Shown: positions 16,503 to 24,059 of the stretch, piece by piece | Numbering within the stretch: the first letter of the stretch is position 1 | Layout of the letters: the number at the start of each line of letters is the position of its first letter | Source: Winogradskyella ouciana | Lineage (GTDB): Bacteria > Bacteroidota > Bacteroidia > Flavobacteriales > Flavobacteriaceae | Direction: 5' to 3' | Assembly: GCF_009709615.1 (NCBI RefSeq) | Contig: NZ_WJYA01000006.1 | Coordinates: 62,001 to 126,000 of the forward strand | DNA: 64,000 nucleotides | The notes under the pieces: generated by a model | Told to the model about the DNA's origin: nothing | The model's database searches: none | The model's input: only the letters and a program-made list of their open reading frames with translations | Made by a program: the position numbers and the translations under genes

Positions 16503-18983
16503 TTACAGTTCATAAGCATTATTATTAACAAAGAAAACGGAGTTCACTAAAAACAGTTTTCCATTTTCCCAAAAACTTCTAAACATGGTATTATCCACAA
16601 AATAGATAAAACTACCGCTTCCCATACGCTCTTCACCAAAAACCAAAGTATTATTCAGTTCACTCAATGCATCTTTACCAGCAAAACCTGAATACACTTT
16701 AGTATTGTCTAAGTGAGCGACATTGTAGCCACCATCTAAAAGGCTATAAGCTGAACTTCCTAGTTTTAGCGTAAAGTAATTATCATCATAACCAAATGCC
16801 ATTGGATGTGTGTTATCGACTTTGGTTTTGAATATAGCACCTGTAATAAGATTGTTGGTGTACTCGCGTTCGCGCTCAGCATAAGGTATTAAGTTGTTTT
16901 TATCTGGTGTCTTTTCCGATTCTTTATATTTTAAAGAAAAGCCTTCTTTGCCAGCAAAACTTCTAAGGGCACCATCAATGGCGATGACTTTTCCACCAGC
17001 ACGTACCCAATCCTTTAATTTTTTCATATTGTCATCATTGAGTACACTTCCATAGTAACCATTAGGCATTATCAATACATTGTATTTGCTGAGATTTGTT
17101 CGGCTGAAATCGTCTGTATTTATAGAGGTTAAAGGGTAATGTAATTGTTGCTCAAAGAAATGCCAAATAGCGCCATAACTTAAAGATGACGTTCCTTCAC
17201 CAGAAAGTATGGCAACCTTTTGTTTGTTGATGAGCTTAATATCAGGCGAACCAATATCTGGAGTGGTTTGGGAAAAGCCAGAATTAATTTGCGTTAAAGA
17301 ACGTTTATGTTTTTGGGCAATGGTATTGAGCATACCTACAAAATCTTCAATGTGCTTATTGTCGCCTCTGGTGATGATCAAAGAACCACTTTCAAAATTT
17401 GAATTGTTTGAACTGAATGGTTTTTCGGTAAACCTCACCTTAAAATCGTGCTTTAGTAAGTCTGCTAAAAACTGGGCGTCGTCTATAGAATTCCATTTGC
17501 TCACATAACCATAAGCCTCATATAGAATTTTCAGTGCTTTAGGTTCAAACATTTCGCTACTACTTACTTTAGATGTACTCGCAATGGCATCTAAACCATA
17601 AGCGTAAGGTACTGACCATGCCGTAATATCATAGGTGAGTGAATCTGCTAGTTTAGCATTGGGTTCAAACAATACTTTTACCATTTTTCCCTTGGGTTGG
17701 TTGGTATGGACTACTACTGCGTCTTTATTAACGTTCATACTACTTTGTTGACCAGAGGCATAATTATATCCTGACACTTTAGAGCCACTAGCATTTTCAA
17801 ACGTAATCTCATGTTTGTTGAGTAAGTCTTTTAGGCTATTTAATTTGTCAGCGTTACCTTTTACGACATAGCTTTTATATTTCAAGTTGGAATTGTCAAA
17901 GAACTTAGCAAATTCCGTATTAAGTTGTTTGGCGTTTTTTGAAGCAATTTCAACCGTTGAAAGTCCTGTTACTGTATGGTGCGTTAAGCGATCTACTAAG
18001 GTTAATACCTCACCTTCGTCATTTAAAATACCAAGTCCTGCCATGCCATGTCCACCTTGTTCGTAGGTCATACCAATCGCTCCCATGTATGTTGGATAGG
18101 TATCACCATAGCTCGGGTAAAATAAATCAAAGCGTTCTCTGGTAAAAAACAACCAGCCTTCAGCATCAAAATATTTGGCGTGATTTTGACCTATTTGCGT
18201 CTGAAAATTACGTTGCCAATCACTGATGATTTCATGAAACGGTTCTGCAGCAGGGGCAAAATAATAGGGTTCGTTTGGTCCTTGTTCATGAAAATCGACA
18301 TGAATATGCGGCATCCATTTGTTATAGACCTGTAATCGTTGCTGGGTTTCAACCTGTGTTGCCCATGCCCAATCCCTGTTGAGATCAAAAAGATAATGGT
18401 TTGGTCGTCCACCTGGCCAAGGTTCTTTATGTTCACTGGCTTGTTGGTCGATGTCGTATGGTTGGCTTGCGGTTTCATTATACCAATTTACATAACGATC
18501 GCGACCATCTGGATTAATGCACGGATCAATAATCACAACCGTGTTCTCCAATAAATCTTTACGTTGCGTTAGGAGCTTGTAAAGTGTTAGCATAGAAGCT
18601 TCAGTACTAGACGCTTCATTACCATGAACATTATAGCTCAACCAAACAATGGCAACATCAGTAGAACTTGGTGTGCCTTCTAACAAGCCTGTATTTTTTA
18701 AGTTGTTTTCTCTTATGGTTTCAAGATTACGTATATTAGCTTCACTCGATACATAAGCCAAATACAATGGTCTGCGCTCATAGGTAGTTCCATATTGCTC
18801 AAGCTTTACTTGATTAGGAACCGCTTCAGCAACGGCTTTAAAGTAGTCAACCACTTGATGATGACGACTGAATTGTGTGCCAATCTCATAGCCTAAAAAT
18901 TCACTTGGTGTTTGAATATTTTGGGCAGTAATAAAAGTTGAAGTAGTGAAGGCAATAAAAAGGATGAAGAATAATTTGCGCAT
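16503..18983 (-). CDS. M14 family zinc carboxypeptidase, exported
   Basis: An 826-residue protein with an N-terminal signal peptide (MRKLFFILFIAFTTSTFITAQ). The M14 catalytic domain covers about residues 35-350: zinc ligands His120 and Glu123 in NVHGNEAS, the substrate-binding DLNRDWAW segment, and the third zinc region HVDFHEQG. A C-terminal part (about 590-800) looks like a class I glutamine-amidotransferase or ThuA-like domain, with YNVLIMPNGYYGSVL and LKDWVRAGGKVIAIDGALR. This two-domain form is common in Bacteroidota. It probably trims peptides outside the cytoplasm and leads the M14-hypothetical-M16 group. Confidence 0.93.
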   Translation of the reverse strand: MRKLFFILFIAFTTSTFITAQNIQTPSEFLGYEIGTQFSRHHQVVDYFKAVAEAVPNQVKLEQYGTTYERRPLYLAYVSSEANIRNLETIRENNLKNTGLLEGTPSSTDVAIVWLSYNVHGNEASSTEASMLTLYKLLTQRKDLLENTVVIIDPCINPDGRDRYVNWYNETASQPYDIDQQASEHKEPWPGGRPNHYLFDLNRDWAWATQVETQQRLQVYNKWMPHIHVDFHEQGPNEPYYFAPAAEPFHEIISDWQRNFQTQIGQNHAKYFDAEGWLFFTRERFDLFYPSYGDTYPTYMGAIGMTYEQGGHGMAGLGILNDEGEVLTLVDRLTHHTVTGLSTVEIASKNAKQLNTEFAKFFDNSNLKYKSYVVKGNADKLNSLKDLLNKHEITFENASGSKVSGYNYASGQQSSMNVNKDAVVVHTNQPKGKMVKVLFEPNAKLADSLTYDITAWSVPYAYGLDAIASTSKVSSSEMFEPKALKILYEAYGYVSKWNSIDDAQFLADLLKHDFKVRFTEKPFSSNNSNFESGSLIITRGDNKHIEDFVGMLNTIAQKHKRSLTQINSGFSQTTPDIGSPDIKLINKQKVAILSGEGTSSLSYGAIWHFFEQQLHYPLTSINTDDFSRTNLSKYNVLIMPNGYYGSVLNDDNMKKLKDWVRAGGKVIAIDGALRSFAGKEGFSLKYKESEKTPDKNNLIPYAEREREYTNNLITGAIFKTKVDNTHPMAFGYDDNYFTLKLGSSAYSLLDGGYNVAHLDNTKVYSGFAGKDALSELNNTLVFGEERMGSGSFIYFVDNTMFRSFWENGKLFLVNSVFFVNNNAYEL

Positions 18984-19122
18984 GTGTTTGTTGGTTTTGG
19001 TATAAAGCTAGTAAATATAATTAGGGATTTTGAGAATATGATACTTGTTGTTTTGAATTAACTAAAAATTAGCAGTTAAAATTTACAGTTGCCGTATATT
19101 TATACTTTGATAATAATTTTTT

Positions 19123-20718
19123 ATGCCAACTGATTGTATTCCTTTTAGAGAAACCAACTATTTCTCTGATTTTATCTGTAATTACCTTGATGAAAAACTT
19201 GAATTAAGGCCGCTTTACAATCGATTTCCGACATTAGAAAATTTCAAAGCACAGATAGAAGAAAAAGAACGAAATTATAACCATGCTTACCGTAAAACCC
19301 TTGTAGATGTTATTATGAAGCATTATGGAGATCTGTCACTTTCTGCGGCAACTTTAACCAATGTGGATTTACTGAGACACGATAATACCTTTACGATTAC
19401 AACGGGTCACCAACTCAATTTATTTACAGGTCCATTATACTTTCTCTACAAAATAATTTCAACCATAAACCTTACAAAACAACTCAAAGAGGAATACCCA
19501 AAATATAATTTTGTACCTATATATTGGATGGCTTCAGAGGATCATGATTTTGATGAAATCAACTACTTTAATTTTAAGGGGAAGAAGGTTCAATGGAATT
19601 CCAATCAAACTGGAGCAGTTGGTCACTTTGAAACAAAGGGGTTGCATGAAGTCTTTGATGTAATTTCCGCCGAGTTCGGACCAGGGAAAAACGCAGAACA
19701 ATTAAAAGAATGGTTTAAGCAAGCTTATCTAAACCATACTAATTTAGCTGATGCCACACGCTATTTGGCAAATGCATTATTTGGAAAACAAGGCTTAGTG
19801 ATATTAGATGCAGATGATAAGGATTTGAAGCGTTTGTTCATTCCACAGATGAAAAAGGAATTAGTTAAACAGACCGCTTTTAAAACGGTTTCTGAAACAA
19901 ATAAAACACTTGAGGATTTAGGGCTTACCATTCAGGTTAATCCGCGAGAAATCAACTTATTTTATATCCATGAAGGTTTGCGAGAGCGTATTGTTGAGGT
20001 AGATGGAACCTATTCAGTTTTAGAAACTGACATCACTTGGAGTAAGGACGAATTGTTAAAACATCTTGAAGAATATCCTGAGCGATTTTCGCCTAACGTC
20101 ATTATGCGACCACTATATCAAGAAGTGATTTTACCAAACCTATGTTATATCGGTGGAGGTGGAGAGATGATTTACTGGTTACAGTTAAAATCTAATTTTG
20201 AAGCTCAAGGTGTAACTTTCCCAATGCTGTTGCTTCGTAATTCGGCTTTGGTAAAAACAACAAAGCAGGCCGAAAAACTAAAAAAGCTCAATATTTCTGA
20301 TAAGGATTTGTTTTTGGAAAGAAGCTCTTTTATCAACAAAAAAGTGAGGAAAATTTCTAATGTAGATATTGATTTTTCTGAACAGATCAAACATTTAGAA
20401 CAACAGTTTAAAGATTTACATCAACTTGCAGAACAAACCGATAAATCGTTTCTAGGGGCTGTAAATGCACAGGAAGTGAAACAAATAAAAGGATTGAAGC
20501 ATCTTGAAAAACGTTTGCTCAAAGCTCAAAAGCGCAAGCTAAAAGATCAGATTGAACGTTGTACAGATTTGCAGGAACAACTCTTCCCAAATCAAAGCCT
20601 GCAAGAACGTAACACCAATTTTTCGGAATTATACTTAGAGTATGGTGAGGATTTAATTCCTAAGCTGATGGAATCCTTAGAGCCGTTAAAAGGTGAATTT
20701 GTGATAATAACTATTTAA
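19123..20718 (+). CDS. bshC: Bacillithiol biosynthesis cysteine-adding enzyme BshC
   Basis: The 531-residue length is typical. BshC marks include the start with IPFRETNYFSDF, TGHQLNLFTGPLYFLYKI, YWMASEDHDFDEIN, and a long C-terminal coiled coil (about 380-500). The enzyme adds cysteine to glucosaminyl-malate, the last step of bacillithiol synthesis in the cytoplasm, and so supplies the main low-molecular-weight thiol. BshA and BshB are not in the window. It is divergent from the M14 gene and converges within 2 bases on the TPR regulator. Confidence 0.95.
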   Translation: MPTDCIPFRETNYFSDFICNYLDEKLELRPLYNRFPTLENFKAQIEEKERNYNHAYRKTLVDVIMKHYGDLSLSAATLTNVDLLRHDNTFTITTGHQLNLFTGPLYFLYKIISTINLTKQLKEEYPKYNFVPIYWMASEDHDFDEINYFNFKGKKVQWNSNQTGAVGHFETKGLHEVFDVISAEFGPGKNAEQLKEWFKQAYLNHTNLADATRYLANALFGKQGLVILDADDKDLKRLFIPQMKKELVKQTAFKTVSETNKTLEDLGLTIQVNPREINLFYIHEGLRERIVEVDGTYSVLETDITWSKDELLKHLEEYPERFSPNVIMRPLYQEVILPNLCYIGGGGEMIYWLQLKSNFEAQGVTFPMLLLRNSALVKTTKQAEKLKKLNISDKDLFLERSSFINKKVRKISNVDIDFSEQIKHLEQQFKDLHQLAEQTDKSFLGAVNAQEVKQIKGLKHLEKRLLKAQKRKLKDQIERCTDLQEQLFPNQSLQERNTNFSELYLEYGEDLIPKLMESLEPLKGEFVIITI

Positions 20719-20720
20719 TA

Positions 20721-22532
20721 TTACAAGGTTAAAATCAATTCCTGTAAAGAATCTTCAGTAGAAAGATCTAGTTTTTTTCGTAATCGGTAACGTGCTTTCT
20801 TTACTCCTTCAACAGAGATATTAAGAATATTGGCGATTTCCTTACTCGATAGGTTCATTTTTAATAAGGACATTAAACGCAAATCGTTATTGCTAACGTT
20901 GGGATAGTTGCCCATCACTTTAGAGTTAAAGCCTTTGTGTACATCCTCAAAATAGTTTCTAAATTGATCCCAAGTACCATCGTTATTAATGTCTAGGTTG
21001 ATGGTATTGATGACTTCTTGATACCTTCTGGAGTTGGCACCTTCTGCTTTTAATTCTTTGATCTGCGATTTTAAATCTTGTAGCACTTCATTCTTATGAG
21101 CCAAATGCAAGGCATGTGTTGTAAGTTGCTTTTCTTTAAACTCTAAATCTTTATCTAACTTTTCCCGCTCAATTTTATTTCGTTTCATTTTTTGGCGCAA
21201 GGCATAGACTATGGCTGCAGCCAAGGCCAAAGCACCAATTAACGAAATGATGAGAAACAATTTCTGATTTTCTGCACGTTGCTTTCGTTCTTCTAGTAGC
21301 TTAATTTCATTTTGTTTGATGATGAGTTCTTTTTCTTTCTTTTCGGTTTGGTATTGCACTTCGAGCTCATTCATTTTTTTAATGTTCTCCTCACCTAAAA
21401 TTTCATCATGTAGCTCGTGATAGTCTGTATGGAACTCATAGGCTTTTTTATAACGACCCAATCCTGCGTAGGCTTTAGACATTTCCAGAAGGTCACCAAT
21501 CATTTTTTTGCGTGTTCCGGTGTCTTCAGAAATTTGTAATGCATCTTTCATGAACCTTAGCGCTTTTCTGTGCTCTCCTTTTTTGTTATAGAGTTCACCT
21601 AGATGCCTAAGATTGAGCCCGATTAAAGAGGTTTCACCATATCGCTTGCTGATTTCTAGGGATTTGTTGTAATAGTCTTCAGCAAGATCTAGGCTATCTT
21701 GTTGAGCGAGAATCCAACCAACATTGTCATAGATTCCAGCCAAATCGTTATTGTAGCTTTTTTCAAAATAATAGGGTTCAACTTCCAATAAAAGTGCTTT
21801 GGATTCTTCATATTCTTTTTGTCCTTTTAAGTTTAATGCCATATTAACCTTAATACTAGCTAAGTCATCCCTAGAATCTAGTTTTTCATAAATGGTTTTC
21901 GCTTTATTGTAATATTGATTTGAGATCTCATAGTTTTCAATATCACCTTGAATGTTTCCAATGTTCCAATAACTCGCTGCAATACTTTCTTCGGTATCTC
22001 CAATTTCCTCTTTTAACTTTAGACTTTCCATGTGGGTTTCTAAACATTCGTTATAGCGCCCTAAGCTTCTTAGGGAATTGGCCTTATTGTTCATAGCAGC
22101 GCATACTTGCGTCATATCTCCAAGTTCTTTGTACATCTCAATAACTTCATCATAGATAGGAATTGATTTTTCGTATTGAGAAGTCATGTTGTGATATACA
22201 CCTAAATAGTTGGTGGTCCTAGCAATGAATTCTTTATTTCCCAATCGCTTGGCTAAAACCAATGTGCTATCTAAATAGGGTTTTGAAGCTAAGGGATCTA
22301 CAAAGAGGTGTTCTGCCCACAAGGTAGCGTAGGTTATAATTTGGGTGGTGTCCGTTTGTTTTGATGCTGCTTGCAACAAACTGTCAACCTTTTTTTGATC
22401 TTGAGCGTGACCGATAAGACTACTTAGTCCGAAAACAAAAATGAGTAGAGGTAGCATTTTGTCCACCTTAGCGTGGACATCTGAAATTGTTCTAGAAAAA
22501 GGGACATTATTTGACATGGTTGAGATATTCAT
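20721..22532 (-). CDS. TPR-containing membrane regulator with C-terminal LuxR-type HTH
   Basis: A 603-residue protein. After an N-terminal hydrophobic signal come about seven TPR units (roughly 60-380). A transmembrane segment LFLIISLIGALALAAAIVYAL follows (about 422-442), then a coiled coil, then a C-terminal helix-turn-helix with NDLRLMSLLKMNLSSKEIANILNISVEGVKKARYRLRKKL. The layout places TPRs in the periplasm and the DNA-binding domain in the cytoplasm; such proteins are common flavobacterial transcription regulators. Start uncertain: ATG at 22532 gives a long polar N-region, while ATG at 22457 starts MLPLLIFVFG next to the signal core and puts a GTCCAC-N6-GTGGAC repeat just upstream. It is divergent from the surface-protein cluster and may control it. 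Confidence 0.88.
   Translation of the reverse strand: MNISTMSNNVPFSRTISDVHAKVDKMLPLLIFVFGLSSLIGHAQDQKKVDSLLQAASKQTDTTQIITYATLWAEHLFVDPLASKPYLDSTLVLAKRLGNKEFIARTTNYLGVYHNMTSQYEKSIPIYDEVIEMYKELGDMTQVCAAMNNKANSLRSLGRYNECLETHMESLKLKEEIGDTEESIAASYWNIGNIQGDIENYEISNQYYNKAKTIYEKLDSRDDLASIKVNMALNLKGQKEYEESKALLLEVEPYYFEKSYNNDLAGIYDNVGWILAQQDSLDLAEDYYNKSLEISKRYGETSLIGLNLRHLGELYNKKGEHRKALRFMKDALQISEDTGTRKKMIGDLLEMSKAYAGLGRYKKAYEFHTDYHELHDEILGEENIKKMNELEVQYQTEKKEKELIIKQNEIKLLEERKQRAENQKLFLIISLIGALALAAAIVYALRQKMKRNKIEREKLDKDLEFKEKQLTTHALHLAHKNEVLQDLKSQIKELKAEGANSRRYQEVINTINLDINNDGTWDQFRNYFEDVHKGFNSKVMGNYPNVSNNDLRLMSLLKMNLSSKEIANILNISVEGVKKARYRLRKKLDLSTEDSLQELILTL
22461..22478. promoter_or_regulatory. GTCCAC-N6-GTGGAC inverted repeat at the regulator's 5' end
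   Basis: A perfect 6-bp inverted repeat with a CTTAGC spacer. It is inside the longest reading frame of the regulator but 4 bases upstream of the alternative ATG at 22457. The half-site equals the GTGGAC box found upstream of three surface-protein genes. Candidate autoregulatory operator. Confidence 0.45.
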
Positions 22533-22627
22533 AGTTTCTAGTTATTAGATGGTCTTGGATAATGTTGTGTATTAATTGAATTTAAAATACTTATAATCAA
22601 TTAGTTGTAATATTTAAAATAAGTATT

Positions 22628-22697
22628 GTCCACCTATTATAAATATCATTAAAAATTTAAAATCTCCTTTTTTTTAGGGGTAGACAAAAGGTGGACA
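22628..22697. promoter_or_regulatory. Divergent GTGGAC boxes between the regulator and the surface cluster
   Basis: GTCCAC at 22628-22633 points toward the regulator. GTAGACAAAAGGTGGACA at 22680-22697 points toward the barrel gene and holds two boxes 11 bp apart. The final A lies 37 bases before a -7-like TAACTTG (22734-22740). The same 18-bp word with the same 37-base spacing recurs at 23424. Confidence 0.6.
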
Positions 22698-22763
22698 GCA
22701 GCATTTTTGCGGAAAATGAGGCTTTATTTTATCTAACTTGCTTAAAACAAAACTGGCCTTATA

Positions 22764-23408
22764 GTGAAAAAGTATGTAATTCTATTATGCATTTTATGTA
22801 TTGGTAATTGGTGTTTTAGCCAACAACTTTACTTTGAATTTGGTACAACCATTTCATCCTTTGATTATGAAAATTCAGAAGGAAGACCATTGGATAATCT
22901 AATGTCTAAATCAAGAACCTATTATGGCTTAGGTTATAGGCAAAATATAAATGATGCCAAGACATTGTTTTTGTCACTAGGAGTGTCTTACAATAATTAC
23001 GGAGCAATAGGAAGTGAAAGTAGTGTTGACAACTACTTTGAGTGGGATATAAGTTATTTGGGAGCAAAGGCAGGTTTGGGTATAAAGTTATTTCAGCTTA
23101 GAGATCTTACGTTCTTGGCAAATGCATCTGTGGCTTCAGAGTTTTTAATACGAGGAAACCAGACCATAAACAATGATGTTTATAACCTTGTAGGAGAAGA
23201 AGAGTTTAATAATAATATACTGTTCTTCAGAGGTGGAGTAGAGATGCAATATCCGGTTTCTAGCAGTACAGCAATTTTTGTGGGTTACACTTATGGTAAG
23301 TCAGTATTAATTAATAGTGCGGAAAATGCTGAAAAACTAAATCTAAATGCACATCAATTTGGTTTGGGTTTTATCATCAACCTGCCAAAATGTTACTGTA
23401 GTTTTTAG
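22764..23408 (+). CDS. Outer-membrane beta-barrel-like protein
   Basis: A 214-residue protein starting at GTG with a signal peptide (VKKYVILLCILCIGNWCFSQ). Alternating strands with aromatic ends follow: LYFEFGTTISSFDY, RTYYGLGYRQNI, LFLSLGVSYNNYG, FRGGVEMQYPV, AIFVGYTYGKSV and HQFGLGFIINLP. This fits an eight-stranded OmpA/OmpW-like barrel in the outer membrane. The C-terminus ends in KCYCSF rather than a plain aromatic residue, which is odd. It is first in the surface-gene run and has a GTAGAC/GTGGAC site upstream. Confidence 0.7.
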   Translation: MKKYVILLCILCIGNWCFSQQLYFEFGTTISSFDYENSEGRPLDNLMSKSRTYYGLGYRQNINDAKTLFLSLGVSYNNYGAIGSESSVDNYFEWDISYLGAKAGLGIKLFQLRDLTFLANASVASEFLIRGNQTINNDVYNLVGEEEFNNNILFFRGGVEMQYPVSSSTAIFVGYTYGKSVLINSAENAEKLNLNAHQFGLGFIINLPKCYCSF

Positions 23409-23423
23409 ATATGGAGAAATACA

Positions 23424-23441
23424 GTAGACAAAAGGTGGACA
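23424..23441 (+). promoter_or_regulatory. GTAGACAAAAGGTGGACA regulatory site
   Basis: This 18-bp word is identical to 22680-22697. Its last A lies 37 bases before the -7-like TAAATTTA at 23478-23485 and 60 bases before the ATG at 23501. The two boxes are 11 bp apart, one helix turn. Confidence 0.6.
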
Positions 23442-23500
23442 TTGCACCAATCCTTAGTGTTTACAGGGATTTAATTATAAATTTAGATTGAATATAGAAT

Positions 23501-24034
23501 ATGAAAACAATACATAAAAATAATATGAAAGCATTTCTATCAATTTTAGTACTGTTTTGTTTTGCTCAGCACTTACAGGCACAAAGCAATTCTGGCTATC
23601 GGATTATAAGATCTAATTTAGGAAGTAGTGGCTCGGCACAAACGGTCGAAACTTCCAATGGTAGCTATAAAATAAGCCAAAGTATTGGGCAGTCTAGTGT
23701 TATAGGTACACACTATAATAGTGGATACTATTTAAGACAAGGCTACCAACAACCTATGCATGCCATAAAAAGAATTAGAGACCTAGACATAGAGTTACGT
23801 GCTAAGGTATATCCCAATCCGTTTAGTCAAACCTTATTTGTGACATTTAGTGATGTAATGCGCAGTGACATTTCTATCAAAATTTTTAATATAGAAGAAA
23901 GAGAGATTCACACTCAAGTGTTTTTACCATCGCAACGATTAGAACTTCAGTTGCAAGATTTCTCTAGTGGTACTTATCTCTTAAAAGTGACCTCTGGTAG
24001 AAAACGATTCAACACAAAACTTATAAAGATTTAA
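23501..24034 (+). CDS. Small secreted protein with T9SS type A sorting domain
   Basis: A 177-residue protein. The signal peptide probably starts at the second ATG (23525: MKAFLSILVLFCFAQHLQAQ), so the true start may be eight codons downstream. The short middle part contains GSYKISQSIGQSSVIGTHYNSGYYLRQGYQQP-type sequence (a glycine/serine/tyrosine-rich pattern seen before many sorting domains). The last 80 residues form the T9SS signal: VYPNPFSQTLFVTF, IKIFNIEEREI, and SGTYLLKVTSGRKRFNTKLIKI-like ending. The protein should be exported by Sec, moved across the outer membrane by T9SS and anchored or released. It has its own GTGGAC site. Confidence 0.85.
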   Translation: MKTIHKNNMKAFLSILVLFCFAQHLQAQSNSGYRIIRSNLGSSGSAQTVETSNGSYKISQSIGQSSVIGTHYNSGYYLRQGYQQPMHAIKRIRDLDIELRAKVYPNPFSQTLFVTFSDVMRSDISIKIFNIEEREIHTQVFLPSQRLELQLQDFSSGTYLLKVTSGRKRFNTKLIKI

Positions 24035-24059
24035 AAAAACAATATAAAACCACCTAGTT

